Part shown: in pieces, positions 51,684-60,025 of the stretch
Position numbering within the stretch: the first letter of the stretch is position 1
Layout of the letters: each line of letters begins with the position of its first letter
Assembly (NCBI GenBank): GCA_034679345.1
Contig: JAXDAY010000037.1
Coordinates: forward strand, 1 to 64,000
Length of the DNA stretch: 64,000 nucleotides
DNA from: JAXDAY01 sp034679345
GTDB taxonomy: Bacteria; Eisenbacteria; RBG-16-71-46; CAIMUX01; VGJL01
Direction: 5' to 3'
Notes under the pieces: model-generated
Told to the model about the DNA's origin: nothing
What the model saw: only the letters and a program-made list of their open reading frames with translations
Databases searched by the model: none
Made by a program: the position numbers and the translations under genes

Positions 51684-52485
51684 TCGTCCAAGCGGCGATG
51701 GCGGCACGGAAGTCGAGCCCCAGAGCAACGGGGGACCGATGACTTGGATCACCGAGGGTTCGCCGAGACGGGGCCAGACTAGTCGGGAGAGGTCAATCAC
51801 TACGCGAACAACCAACTTCCGTCCAAGATCTGGTACCACGACCACGCGTTCGGCCATGAGCGGACTGTACTGGACCCGGATGCCTCGAGCGTGGAGAGCG
51901 AGCCGGTCCTAGTTGGCGCTGGACCCGCGTTGTCGCTGGGAAGCGCACAGAATCCGACGGCCGGCTGCCGTGAGCATGGCCAGGGTGAGTCGCACCAGCG
52001 CGACTGCCTGGGCATCCCCCGAGATCTGCGGATCGGGGTGGCGGCGGAGTTCGGCGTTGAAGCGCCTCCGGCGAGGATAGTGCCGGAAGATCTCCCGTCA
52101 AGTATAGGAGGCCAGGCTGGACTCGGTGAACTCGAGGAGAAGGTCGCTCTTGCCGGACAGGTGAAGATCGACTTACCTATGTCTCACGGCAGGTGGTCTT
52201 CCGTTGGGGTTTCTGGACGACTTCGACAGTTTCAAAACCCACCGCGGAATGCCTCTCTGCAATTGCCTACCACGATCAGCCCAAATCTAATAGGACACAT
52301 CGAGGTGATAGGGAACGACGCAGTCCATTGAGCTCATACGCGACAACCTGAAGATGAGCAGGGATCGAGTGCTTCTCTGCGTGACGAAATGCGAGACCAT
52401 TGCATGGTATTTCCGCCGCCGCGGGGCGGCTGCCATACTCGCCGTCGCAGCCGCCGGAGCATCTTATCCGCCGACCGGGATTTGT
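51684..52485. other. 802-base gene-poor region
   Basis: This is the largest gap in the window without an intact gene. It contains the multicopper-oxidase fragment at 51792-51866. The plus-strand frame stays open to 52331, and a minus-strand frame over 51910-52080 is Arg-rich. Neither has an RBS, and I trust neither. Local base composition drops toward AT near 52260-52320, unlike flanking genes, which suggests decayed or foreign DNA. Confidence 0.5.
51792..51866 (+). pseudogene. Fragment of a multicopper oxidase gene
   Basis: Twenty-five codons read VNHYANNQLPSKIWYHDHAF followed by GHERT. Multicopper oxidases of the CotA/bilirubin-oxidase type carry a nearly identical motif at their type-2/type-3 copper site (Y-x-N-x-Q-x-x-x-x-WYHDHA-x-G). 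An in-frame TAG lies four codons upstream (51780-51782) and downstream residues no longer match the family. There is no start or RBS. It is a decayed relic of a once larger gene. Confidence 0.65.
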
Positions 52486-55400
52486 CTACTCCACGCGCAC
52501 GATGCGCGCTCGCGCCTGTTCCCCTCCGATCTCCGCCCGGACCCAGTAGATCCCGGCCGGAACGCGGCGGCCTCCGCCGTTCGCGCCGTCCCAGACGACG
52601 CGCTGCTCGCCCGCGCCACGGATCCCCTCGAACAAGCGGCGGACGAGGCGTCCCTGGAGATCATGGACGGTCACGCGGGCCTCGCCTGCCTCCTTCTGGA
52701 TCCATGCGATCGTCGCTTCCGATCTGCACGGGTTCGGGCTGCACGAAAGCGATAGCCGGATGGCCCCTGGGTCCTCCTCCGAATCGATCGCCGCAGGGCT
52801 CTCCGGAGTTCGCAGGTCCATCTCGGCCGCTCCGTTGCCGGTTGCGTGGAACCAGGGGGTCCGGGGGAAGTACGGATTGCGCGATGCGATCCTCATCCTC
52901 CAGCACCAGCCTCGCGGTCCCACCAGCCCCGCGACCATCTCCTCGATCGGGATCGCGCTTCCGATCGAGGGATCTGGGGCGCCGGTGTCATGCGTCGTTC
53001 CGGTGACGATCCCTGCGGCGTCGAATCCCTCGCCGAAGCGATCGACCTCCCACTCGAGCCACACCACGCCGCGCCCCGCCGGGGTGCGGCCGAGGGCGCG
53101 CAGGCCGAAACCGCTCCACTCGTTGGACAGCCCCAGGAGTCCGATCGGCGCGCTCTGATCCTGCCGCCACTGGTCGGCCAAGCGCGGAAGTCCCCGGCTG
53201 CGATTGCCGTAGTAGACGAAGCTCCGGCCTTCAGCGGGCTGACCTTGCGAGTGAGCGGGAGCGCCGACTAGAACGTCGCTGAAGCCGTCACCGTTGACGT
53301 CCGCGGAGGCGAGAGCCCAGCCGAAGAACGCGTTCGCCTGCGCGCCACCGATCGTCGCCGCATGGCACTCGACGCCGTCCGGGGATCCTCGCTCCCATGC
53401 GACGAGCCCCGCTCTCGCCACCCCCTCCCATTCCGCGTTCGGAGCCGAGACGAGCACGTCGGAGTAGCCATCGCCGTCGACGTCGCCGCCCGGCGCCACC
53501 GCGAAGCCGCACTGGTCGCCGTTCTCGACCCCGAGTAACCGCCAGTCGGCGTCATCAGGTCCGCCGGAGTCCACACCGGTCGCCGAGCCGTACCAGCACA
53601 TCGCGAGGCCGGGACGTTCGGCGGCGAACAGGTACTCCGGCATGCCGACGAGGAAGTCGGCGTAGCCGTCGCCGTTGACGTCTCCGGCGTGAGCGACCGA
53701 CCAGCCGAAGTGACCACCCTCCTGGTTGCCCTGTCCCAACCAGCCGGCCGTCAGGCTCGGGCCATCGACCTGCCCGTAGTACAGACAGACCATTCCCTCG
53801 TCGGTCTCGGGATTGTCGTAGTAGGGAGCGCCGACGGCGACGTCGGAGAAGCCATCGCCATTGACGTCGCCGACGCCGGCGACGCTGAAGCCGAATGCGG
53901 CGTTCGCCTCTCCCCCCTCTCGCACCCAGTTGGGCCCCGACGGCGGGCCGCCCGAGCTGCCGCGATAGATCACCGCCGCCCCCTCGCCGGTGAACGTCGC
54001 CGTATGCCCGGGCACGCCGATCAGCAGGTCCGCGAACCCGTCGCCGTTGACGTCCCCCGCCCCGGCGACAGCCATGCCGTAGTGGGCGTCGTCCTGCGTG
54101 CGCTGTCCCCTCCAGTTGGCATTGGCGGGATTGCCGGGCGGAGGAGGGCCTTCGGGCGTCCCGCGCCAGACGAAGGCGCTGCCGCTGTTCTCGTAGCTCG
54201 AGAAGTCGTAATCCGGAGCTCCGATGATGACGTCGTCGTAGCCATCGCCATCGAGATCGCCGGCCCCTGCCACGGCGGCGCCCATTCGCGCGCCCGCCTG
54301 GTTCCCCTCCGCGTACCAGTCGGGGATCACGCTCGGTCCGGCGCCATGACCCAGGAAGAGGAACGCGACCCCTTCGTCCGCCTGACCGAGGTCGTACTCC
54401 GGGGCGCCGACGAGGAGGTCCTCGCAACCGTCGCCGTTGACGTCGCCGGCGCTGGCGATCGCGTATCCGAAGTGGGACTGATCCTGGTTCGTCTCGATCA
54501 CCCAGCCGGGCGTCGTGCGCGGACCCTCGCCGCCACCGAGGAACAGGTAGGCGCTTCCCTGATTCTCGAAGTCCCCGTCGTAGAGCGATTCGCCGATCAG
54601 AAAGTCGCTGAAGCCGTCGCCGTTGATATCGCCGGCCGTGACCGTCACTTCACCGAAACGGGCCTCCGGCTGCACCCCCTCGACTACCCAGTCCGGGTCG
54701 ATCGAGATCGCCTGCCGGTTGCCGTAGTAGAGGCCGACCTTGCCGATCCCACCGACCGTCATCGTCTCCGGCTCTCCGACCAGGAAGTCGGCCAGTCCGT
54801 CGCCGTTGACGTCGCCGGCGGTCCCCATGCCGTCTCCGGTGTAGGTCGTCGGCAGCTCCCCTTCGCGAGACCAGATCTCCTCGCCGGGACCTTCCGGTCC
54901 GCCGGGGTACAGGTAGGCGGTGTTCAGATCCGCGACGAGGATGTCCGCGTAGCCGTCGCCGTTGACGTCTCCCGCGTTGGCGACTGTGATGCCGTAGTAG
55001 CTGTGGCTCGAGGCGTCGTGCGTCCACACCGGCGAGGAGCCGAGCCCGGTTGCGGAGCCCATGTAGAGGTACGCCCGGCCGGTTTCGTAGCAGCGCGCCG
55101 ATCCGACGAGGAGATCCTGGTAGCCGTCGCCGTCGACGTCTCCGGCGGCGCTGATCGCGACGCCGTAGTATCCGCCCGGATCTTCCCCTTCGGTCATCCA
55201 GTCAGGGGTGCTGCCGAGACCGGTCGGCGAACCGTGATATACCCAGACGGCGCCAGCGTCGGGAAGAGATCCATCGCGATGATAGTCGCCGATCGCGACG
55301 TCGCCGTACCCGTCTCCGTTCACGTCTCCCGCGAAGGCAACGGTGAGGCCGAAGGTGCGAGTCGTATCGGGAGCCCAGGTACGGGCGGTCCACACCGGAC

Positions 55401-56550
55401 CGGTCAGGCCCGACGGCGAGCCGTGGTAGACATAGACCGTGCCGATCGAACCGTCCTCGTGCGGCTGGCGCGGCGCCCCGAGGATCAGGTCGTCGTAGCC
55501 GTCGCCGTTCACGTCGCCGGCGGTCGAGACGCTGAAGCCGAAGAAGCTCGAGTCGGCGTCTCCCTCCGCGATCCAGTCGGCCGTCGCGGATGGCCCGCTC
55601 TCTCTTCCGAGGAACACTTGAACGCGTCCTTGATTGACTCCCAACGGGCCGTCCCAAGTCCCCTGTCCGATGACGAAGTCGCTGAATCCGTCGCCGTTCA
55701 CGTCTCCGACGGTGGAGAGTGCCCGGCCGACGGTCGCGCTGCCCTGATCCCCGTGAAGCTCCCAAGCCGGCGTGTCGATCAGCGGGTCGATCGTGATCGG
55801 ATAGCGCGCTTCGCTGTCGTCGACGAGGATCCGGATCCGGTTGCCGGACAGATCGATTTCGGCGGGAAGGACGCGGCCCCGCGCGTCGAACGCGGCGAGC
55901 GCGCCGTAGCGGAGCATCCCCGGACCGCCTGCCTGCCGGAACTCGACGGACGATAAGGTCCCGGACGCGCGCGAGCGCTCGAGCCTCCCTTCGAGCGCGC
56001 CGCCGACCGCGCCCTCGATGGAGAGCCGGCCATCGCCGGCCGGGCGCTCGTCGATCGAGAATCCCTGCTCGAGCCCCGATTCGTCGTTCTTGTACCACTC
56101 GACCCAGCCGTTCCGCAGGTATTCGACGCGGGCGGCCGTCGGCGCGGGCTCGACGGAAGAGACCGGCGCTGAGCCGCTCTCCCGGCCGAAGCCGGTCGTC
56201 GACCAGCTCCATCGCCACGGCGTCGCCTGCTCCCGCCGAGGAGTGATCTCGACTCGGTCGGCATGAAACCAGGTGCGGAACCCTTGCGCCCGGTTGGGGG
56301 CCTGCAATCGGCCGTCGGTCGCGGTGGCGCTGTACTCCATCCGCTGGATGGCGGCGGAGGCCGTCGCCCACCAACCAGCCTCGGGACGCGCCGGTCCTTC
56401 GGGCGAGGGGGCAGGACCGGCGAGTAGCCAGATCGCCAGAATCGCGATACCGCCGGCAAGCGCAATGGCGGCGGCATGCGAGCGGAGGCGGAAGCGGAAG
56501 TGGAAGTGGAAGTGAAAGCAGGACCAGCGGATACGATGCGATTGCGGCAT
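52486..56550 (-). CDS. Large FG-GAP repeat protein, 14 repeats, FlgD/Ig-like tail
   Basis: This 1354-residue secreted protein has a signal-anchor-like N-terminus with an odd FHFHFHFRFR track before the hydrophobic stretch (~25-45). An N-terminal domain (~55-260) of a kind often found before propellers precedes 14 FG-GAP repeats (~270-1120), each with a D-x-[ND]-x-D-G Ca2+-binding loop (AGDVNGDGY type) spaced about 60-65 residues apart. Fourteen fits two seven-bladed propellers. A linker domain (NPYFPRTPWFHATGNG) and a sorting domain (VHDLQGRLVRRLFEG, WDGANGGGR, GIYWVRAE) complete it. It shares its plan with the protein at 60026. RBS GGGAGGAACACC. Role: probably adhesion or matrix binding. Confidence 0.9.
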   Translation of the reverse strand: MPQSHRIRWSCFHFHFHFRFRLRSHAAAIALAGGIAILAIWLLAGPAPSPEGPARPEAGWWATASAAIQRMEYSATATDGRLQAPNRAQGFRTWFHADRVEITPRREQATPWRWSWSTTGFGRESGSAPVSSVEPAPTAARVEYLRNGWVEWYKNDESGLEQGFSIDERPAGDGRLSIEGAVGGALEGRLERSRASGTLSSVEFRQAGGPGMLRYGALAAFDARGRVLPAEIDLSGNRIRILVDDSEARYPITIDPLIDTPAWELHGDQGSATVGRALSTVGDVNGDGFSDFVIGQGTWDGPLGVNQGRVQVFLGRESGPSATADWIAEGDADSSFFGFSVSTAGDVNGDGYDDLILGAPRQPHEDGSIGTVYVYHGSPSGLTGPVWTARTWAPDTTRTFGLTVAFAGDVNGDGYGDVAIGDYHRDGSLPDAGAVWVYHGSPTGLGSTPDWMTEGEDPGGYYGVAISAAGDVDGDGYQDLLVGSARCYETGRAYLYMGSATGLGSSPVWTHDASSHSYYGITVANAGDVNGDGYADILVADLNTAYLYPGGPEGPGEEIWSREGELPTTYTGDGMGTAGDVNGDGLADFLVGEPETMTVGGIGKVGLYYGNRQAISIDPDWVVEGVQPEARFGEVTVTAGDINGDGFSDFLIGESLYDGDFENQGSAYLFLGGGEGPRTTPGWVIETNQDQSHFGYAIASAGDVNGDGCEDLLVGAPEYDLGQADEGVAFLFLGHGAGPSVIPDWYAEGNQAGARMGAAVAGAGDLDGDGYDDVIIGAPDYDFSSYENSGSAFVWRGTPEGPPPPGNPANANWRGQRTQDDAHYGMAVAGAGDVNGDGFADLLIGVPGHTATFTGEGAAVIYRGSSGGPPSGPNWVREGGEANAAFGFSVAGVGDVNGDGFSDVAVGAPYYDNPETDEGMVCLYYGQVDGPSLTAGWLGQGNQEGGHFGWSVAHAGDVNGDGYADFLVGMPEYLFAAERPGLAMCWYGSATGVDSGGPDDADWRLLGVENGDQCGFAVAPGGDVDGDGYSDVLVSAPNAEWEGVARAGLVAWERGSPDGVECHAATIGGAQANAFFGWALASADVNGDGFSDVLVGAPAHSQGQPAEGRSFVYYGNRSRGLPRLADQWRQDQSAPIGLLGLSNEWSGFGLRALGRTPAGRGVVWLEWEVDRFGEGFDAAGIVTGTTHDTGAPDPSIGSAIPIEEMVAGLVGPRGWCWRMRIASRNPYFPRTPWFHATGNGAAEMDLRTPESPAAIDSEEDPGAIRLSLSCSPNPCRSEATIAWIQKEAGEARVTVHDLQGRLVRRLFEGIRGAGEQRVVWDGANGGGRRVPAGIYWVRAEIGGEQARARIVRVE

Positions 56551-56772
56551 GGTGTTCCTCCCGGACGGACTACGCCTTCCGATTGGTGAGACGCGCCGGC
56601 AGGGGAGGAATCACACGCAAGGAGCTGGGGAAATCGCGCGGTTTTCAGGGATCGCGGCCGCTCGGCGGCCCGGAGGATTGCCGTGAGAGCGGATATCAGT
56701 GTTTCCATGAGGTCGAGGAGCGTACCATCCGTGGTGGCAAATTCCAGCACGGGCGTGCAGAGGGAGGTGGAG

Positions 56773-58230
56773 ATGCGCAGTGGCAGGTACCTGCTGTTGG
56801 CCGTGTGCGTGTTGGCGCCGCTCACGGCATTGGCACAATGGGAGCCGGAAGTCCAGCTCACGGAAGAACCTTCTGAATCCGCGACATGTTTCAACAATGC
56901 CCGATGCGTCGCTGCCGCGGACGCCACGATCCATGTCGTGTGGCACGATGGCCGTGATGGCAACACGGAGATCTACTACAAGCGCTCCACGGATGGAGGG
57001 ACGACGTGGGGAGCCGACACGCGTCTCACGACGGACGTTTCCTGGTCCGAACGGCCCGCGGTGGCGGTCCGGGATTCCGATGTCCATGTGGTCTGGTACG
57101 ACGGTCGTCTCGGACCGCCCAGGATCTTCTACAAGCATTCCGAGGATGGCGGCACGACATGGGGATCGGACACATGCCTCACGCCCGACACGGGTGTCGG
57201 GTACCATCCTTCCGTGGCGATATGCGGCTCGGTCATTCATGTCGCGTGGACCGACATGAGCGCCGGGCCTCAGATCTACTATGCCCGTTCTCTGAACAAC
57301 GGCGCGACGTGGGAATCGGCGAGGAACATCACGCCGGCCGCTCCGCCCTTGGGCAAGAACCTCGCGGCGATCGCTGTCGCCGATGACATCGTCCATGTGG
57401 CCTGGATGGACGCGCGGAGCGGCCCCTGCATCTACTACACGCGCTCGCTCGATTGCGGCGCGACCTGGGAGGTGGACAGAAGCATCACGCCGGTGCCGTC
57501 GCAGTTCGCCTCAATCGCGGTTTCTGGGGCCAGTGTCCATGTCGTCTATGCGGACTTCCGCCACGGGGAGGCCACTCCCCAGATCTACTACACGCGCTCG
57601 ATCGACAACGGAGTGAACTGGGAGACGGAGGTGCCGCTCGCCGAGGCGTTTGCATCTTGGTATCCGTCGGTCGCGGTCGCCGGGCCCCATGTGCATGCCG
57701 TCTGGCCCGACAACCGGAACGGCGACATGGCCGAGATCTACTACAAGCATTCTCCGGACGGCGGCGCCAGCTGGGAGACGGATGTACGGCTGACCGACCA
57801 TCCCGCCGAATCGAGGGAGCCCTCGCTGGCTGTTTCGGCGACCTACGCGTATGCGGTTTGGAGCGACGATCGCGACGAGAACTGGGAGATCTACTGCAAG
57901 CGCGGCGCGATCGGCGCTTCAGGATTGGAGGATGAGGAGAATACGGCCGGCCAGGCGCCCCGATTCCTATCGGCGAACCCCAATCCAAGCGCGGGTCCGG
58001 TTGCCATCCGGTACGAGTTGATGTCGTCGGCGTCGGTCGTGGTCGAGGTCTTCGATTCGTCCGGCGCCCTCGTGCGCCGCTTGGTGGAGGGACCTCAATC
58101 GCCCGGGGCGCATGTGATCCGGTGGGATGGGGAGGACGAAGCGGGGCGCGCGGTGCCCTCGGGGGTCTACATGACCCGGACCACGCTGGACGGGCGGGTG
58201 ACGAATGGACGAGTGGTTCTGGCGAGGTAG
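56773..58230 (+). CDS. Secreted Asp-box (sialidase-like) propeller protein with FlgD/Ig-like tail
   Basis: This 485-residue protein has a signal peptide (~5-25). Six Asp-box motifs (S-x-D/N-x-G-x-T/S-W: STDGGTTW, SEDGGTTW, SLNNGATW, SLDCGATW, SIDNGVNW, SPDGGASW) recur every ~55-60 residues, indicating a six-bladed propeller of the sialidase superfamily. The Arg triad and Tyr/Glu pair of true sialidases are not evident, so enzymatic activity is doubtful. It ends in a sorting domain (VFDSSGALVRRLVEG, WDGEDEAGR, GVYMTRT). The start at 56773 follows GGGAGGTGGAG. A serine-hydrolase gene starts 44 bases downstream on the same strand. Confidence 0.85.
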   Translation: MRSGRYLLLAVCVLAPLTALAQWEPEVQLTEEPSESATCFNNARCVAAADATIHVVWHDGRDGNTEIYYKRSTDGGTTWGADTRLTTDVSWSERPAVAVRDSDVHVVWYDGRLGPPRIFYKHSEDGGTTWGSDTCLTPDTGVGYHPSVAICGSVIHVAWTDMSAGPQIYYARSLNNGATWESARNITPAAPPLGKNLAAIAVADDIVHVAWMDARSGPCIYYTRSLDCGATWEVDRSITPVPSQFASIAVSGASVHVVYADFRHGEATPQIYYTRSIDNGVNWETEVPLAEAFASWYPSVAVAGPHVHAVWPDNRNGDMAEIYYKHSPDGGASWETDVRLTDHPAESREPSLAVSATYAYAVWSDDRDENWEIYCKRGAIGASGLEDEENTAGQAPRFLSANPNPSAGPVAIRYELMSSASVVVEVFDSSGALVRRLVEGPQSPGAHVIRWDGEDEAGRAVPSGVYMTRTTLDGRVTNGRVVLAR

Positions 58231-58274
58231 CATGGAGCGACCCGCGAGTCCACACTGAGGCCAGGGAGGCTTCC

Positions 58275-59369
58275 TTGTCGTCATCCGAAGAAGATGTGGA
58301 ATCGGCCCTCCGCGCCATCATCGACCGGCACGAGCGCGACGGCGGCTTCTCGGGCGTCTTCCTCGTTGAGGCAGGCGGCCGGACGATCGTCTCGGGCGCG
58401 CGCGGTTACGCGCACCTCGGATTCCGGGTGCCCAACCAGCCCGACACGCGCTTCGACACCGCTTCGGTCACGAAGATCTTCACGGCGGCGGCTGTCTTCC
58501 GTCTGATCGATCGTGGTCTCCTGAGCCTCGATGATCGCGTGCGCGACATCGTCGATCTCGGTGCTTCTCCCATCCCGCGGGAGGTCACGCTCGGCCATTG
58601 TCTGACCCACACCTCGGGGATCGCCGACGACGCGGACGAGGAGGCGGGCGAGAACTACGAGGACATCTGGCGCGATCGTCCCTGCTATGGCGTGCGCTCG
58701 ACGCGCGACTTCCTCCCCCAATTCGTCATGAAGGAGCCGCGATTCGTCCCCGGCCAAGGCTGCCGGTACAACAATTGCGCCTTCGTCCTCGTCGGCCTGG
58801 TCCTGGAGGCGATCACGGGGATGACCTATCGCGAGATCGTGGAGCGCGAGGTCTTTGCCGCCGCCGGCATGGCCCGAACCGGCTTCTTCGCGAAGGACGG
58901 GGTGGAGCCTGATCTTGCGGAGGGTTACGCGAAGGCCGGCAAAGACGATCTCCATCCCGCCGGGTTGCGCAAGAACATCTATGCCTATCCGCCGGTCGGA
59001 TCGCCCGACGCGGGCGCCTACACCACCGTCGACGATCTCCGCCGATATTTCGGCGCCATCGAAGGCCCCGACTACCTCTCTCCCGAGTCGCGCCGGCAGA
59101 TCCTCTCGCCCGTCGTTCACTATGCGGACCTCAAGATGGGCGGCGAGCGGAGGATGGGGTACTCCCTAGTGCACGACTTCGAACCTTCCGGCCGGAAGCT
59201 CCGATATGGCAAGGATGGCGTCAATCCGGGAGTCGCCGCCATCGCGATGCGATATCCCGCCGGGGACGGATTCGTCGCCCTCCTCGCGAACACTGACGCG
59301 GATGTCTGGACGATGTGCAGAGAGCTCGCGCGGGCGGCCGGGCTGGATCCGCCTCGGAGCAGGCCCTGA
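58275..59369 (+). CDS. Serine hydrolase of the class C beta-lactamase fold
   Basis: This 364-residue enzyme belongs to the penicillin-binding/class C beta-lactamase family. Catalytic S64-x-x-K67 is in TASVTKIF, Y165-x-N167 is in RYNNCAF, and the third motif is probably KDG (YGKDGVNPG). A TTG start at 58275 is used because CAGGGAGG lies five bases upstream and the longer in-frame reading overlaps the previous gene. There is no signal peptide, so it is cytoplasmic or exported by an unknown route. Esterase or peptidase activity is more likely than antibiotic resistance. It is probably co-transcribed with the Asp-box gene. Confidence 0.88.
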   Translation: MSSSEEDVESALRAIIDRHERDGGFSGVFLVEAGGRTIVSGARGYAHLGFRVPNQPDTRFDTASVTKIFTAAAVFRLIDRGLLSLDDRVRDIVDLGASPIPREVTLGHCLTHTSGIADDADEEAGENYEDIWRDRPCYGVRSTRDFLPQFVMKEPRFVPGQGCRYNNCAFVLVGLVLEAITGMTYREIVEREVFAAAGMARTGFFAKDGVEPDLAEGYAKAGKDDLHPAGLRKNIYAYPPVGSPDAGAYTTVDDLRRYFGAIEGPDYLSPESRRQILSPVVHYADLKMGGERRMGYSLVHDFEPSGRKLRYGKDGVNPGVAAIAMRYPAGDGFVALLANTDADVWTMCRELARAAGLDPPRSRP

Positions 59370-59479
59370 TCCGCAAAGCCGAGGAAGAGGATTTCAGCGG
59401 AACGGGGCGCGACGATAGGTTAGGGAAGGGAGGAGGGGTTCATGGAGTCGTCCTGGGGCGAAGCCTCGAGGCGCTCCAG

Positions 59480-59857
59480 ATGGCGGAAGGCAAGCGCGCC
59501 AACATCGCGCGATGGCTCATGATCGGGTTCGGTGTTGCCTACGCCGTCTGGGGCCTGAAGGCAGCGCACCGGCACAGGAGCGAGCGGCTCCATGGCAGCT
59601 CCGTCACCACCTGGGCTCTGATCGTGGTCTTTGTGCTGGGGCCCTGCGAACCGCTGATCCCGCTCATCTTCCTGGCGAGCGGCGGGAGCAACGGGTACGG
59701 GAATGTCTATATGACCGGGAGCAGCTCGGGTCGCGTCACCAATTGCTACCTGCACGACAGCTCGAAGTACGGTCTCTACGTCGGGACAGGCGCCACCGTG
59801 GAGGTTTCGGGAAACACATACCTGAACAACCTCCAGGGGGATGAGCGCCTGCCTTAG
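59480..59857 (+). pseudogene. Chimeric remnant: membrane-transporter piece fused to beta-helix piece
   Basis: The first ~66 residues (MAEGKRANIARWLMIGFGVA, AVWGLKAAHRHRSERLHG, TTWALIVVFVLGPCEPLIPL) match the interior of a TauE/SafE- or HupE-like metal/sulfite exporter family, which normally continues with several more helices. Near base 59680 the frame passes without a stop into a different protein: GSNGYGNVYMTGSSSGRVTN and NCYLHDSSKYGLYVGTGATV, a right-handed beta-helix segment that stops at 59857. Both parts lack their other ends. A fusion by deletion is the simplest reading; an assembly join is possible. The frame upstream of 59480 is open but weak. Confidence 0.6.
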
Positions 59858-59873
59858 CCTCATGATCAACGAC

Positions 59874-59901
59874 GGGGGCGCGGCCACGATGCCGCGCCCC
59901 C
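59874..59901. terminator. Bidirectional hairpin between converging genes
   Basis: GGGGGCGCGG (59874-59883), an 8-base loop and CCGCGCCCCC (59892-59901): a perfect 10-pair stem between the chimeric remnant and the converging FG-GAP gene, well placed to terminate in both directions. Confidence 0.6.
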
Positions 59902-60025
59902 GCTCCGCGATCATTCCATTGCCGGCGGATTCCGATCAGCCAAAACCAACCTGGCGATCTCCGAGGGACCGCTGCGAGAGCTCGGCTCGACCCCACTCAG
60001 GCGGGAACGCGCCTACCTCTCGGCG

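Noticed and set aside
53689..55956. 755-codon plus-strand frame opposite the FG-GAP gene, with periodic VAVDVAG-like repeats
   Set aside because: The periodicity is the antisense of the Ca2+-loop repeats (AGDVNGDG) of the real protein.
58275..59369. Antibiotic-resistance beta-lactamase
   Set aside because: The fold motifs are shared by many esterases and peptidases, there is no signal peptide, and the third motif is KDG instead of KTG.
59440..59520. Short frame from ATG 59440 with GGAGGAGGGG upstream
   Set aside because: It stops after 26 Arg/Ser-rich codons and overlaps the chimeric remnant in another frame. It may be the original start region displaced by a frameshift, but it is not a gene on its own.
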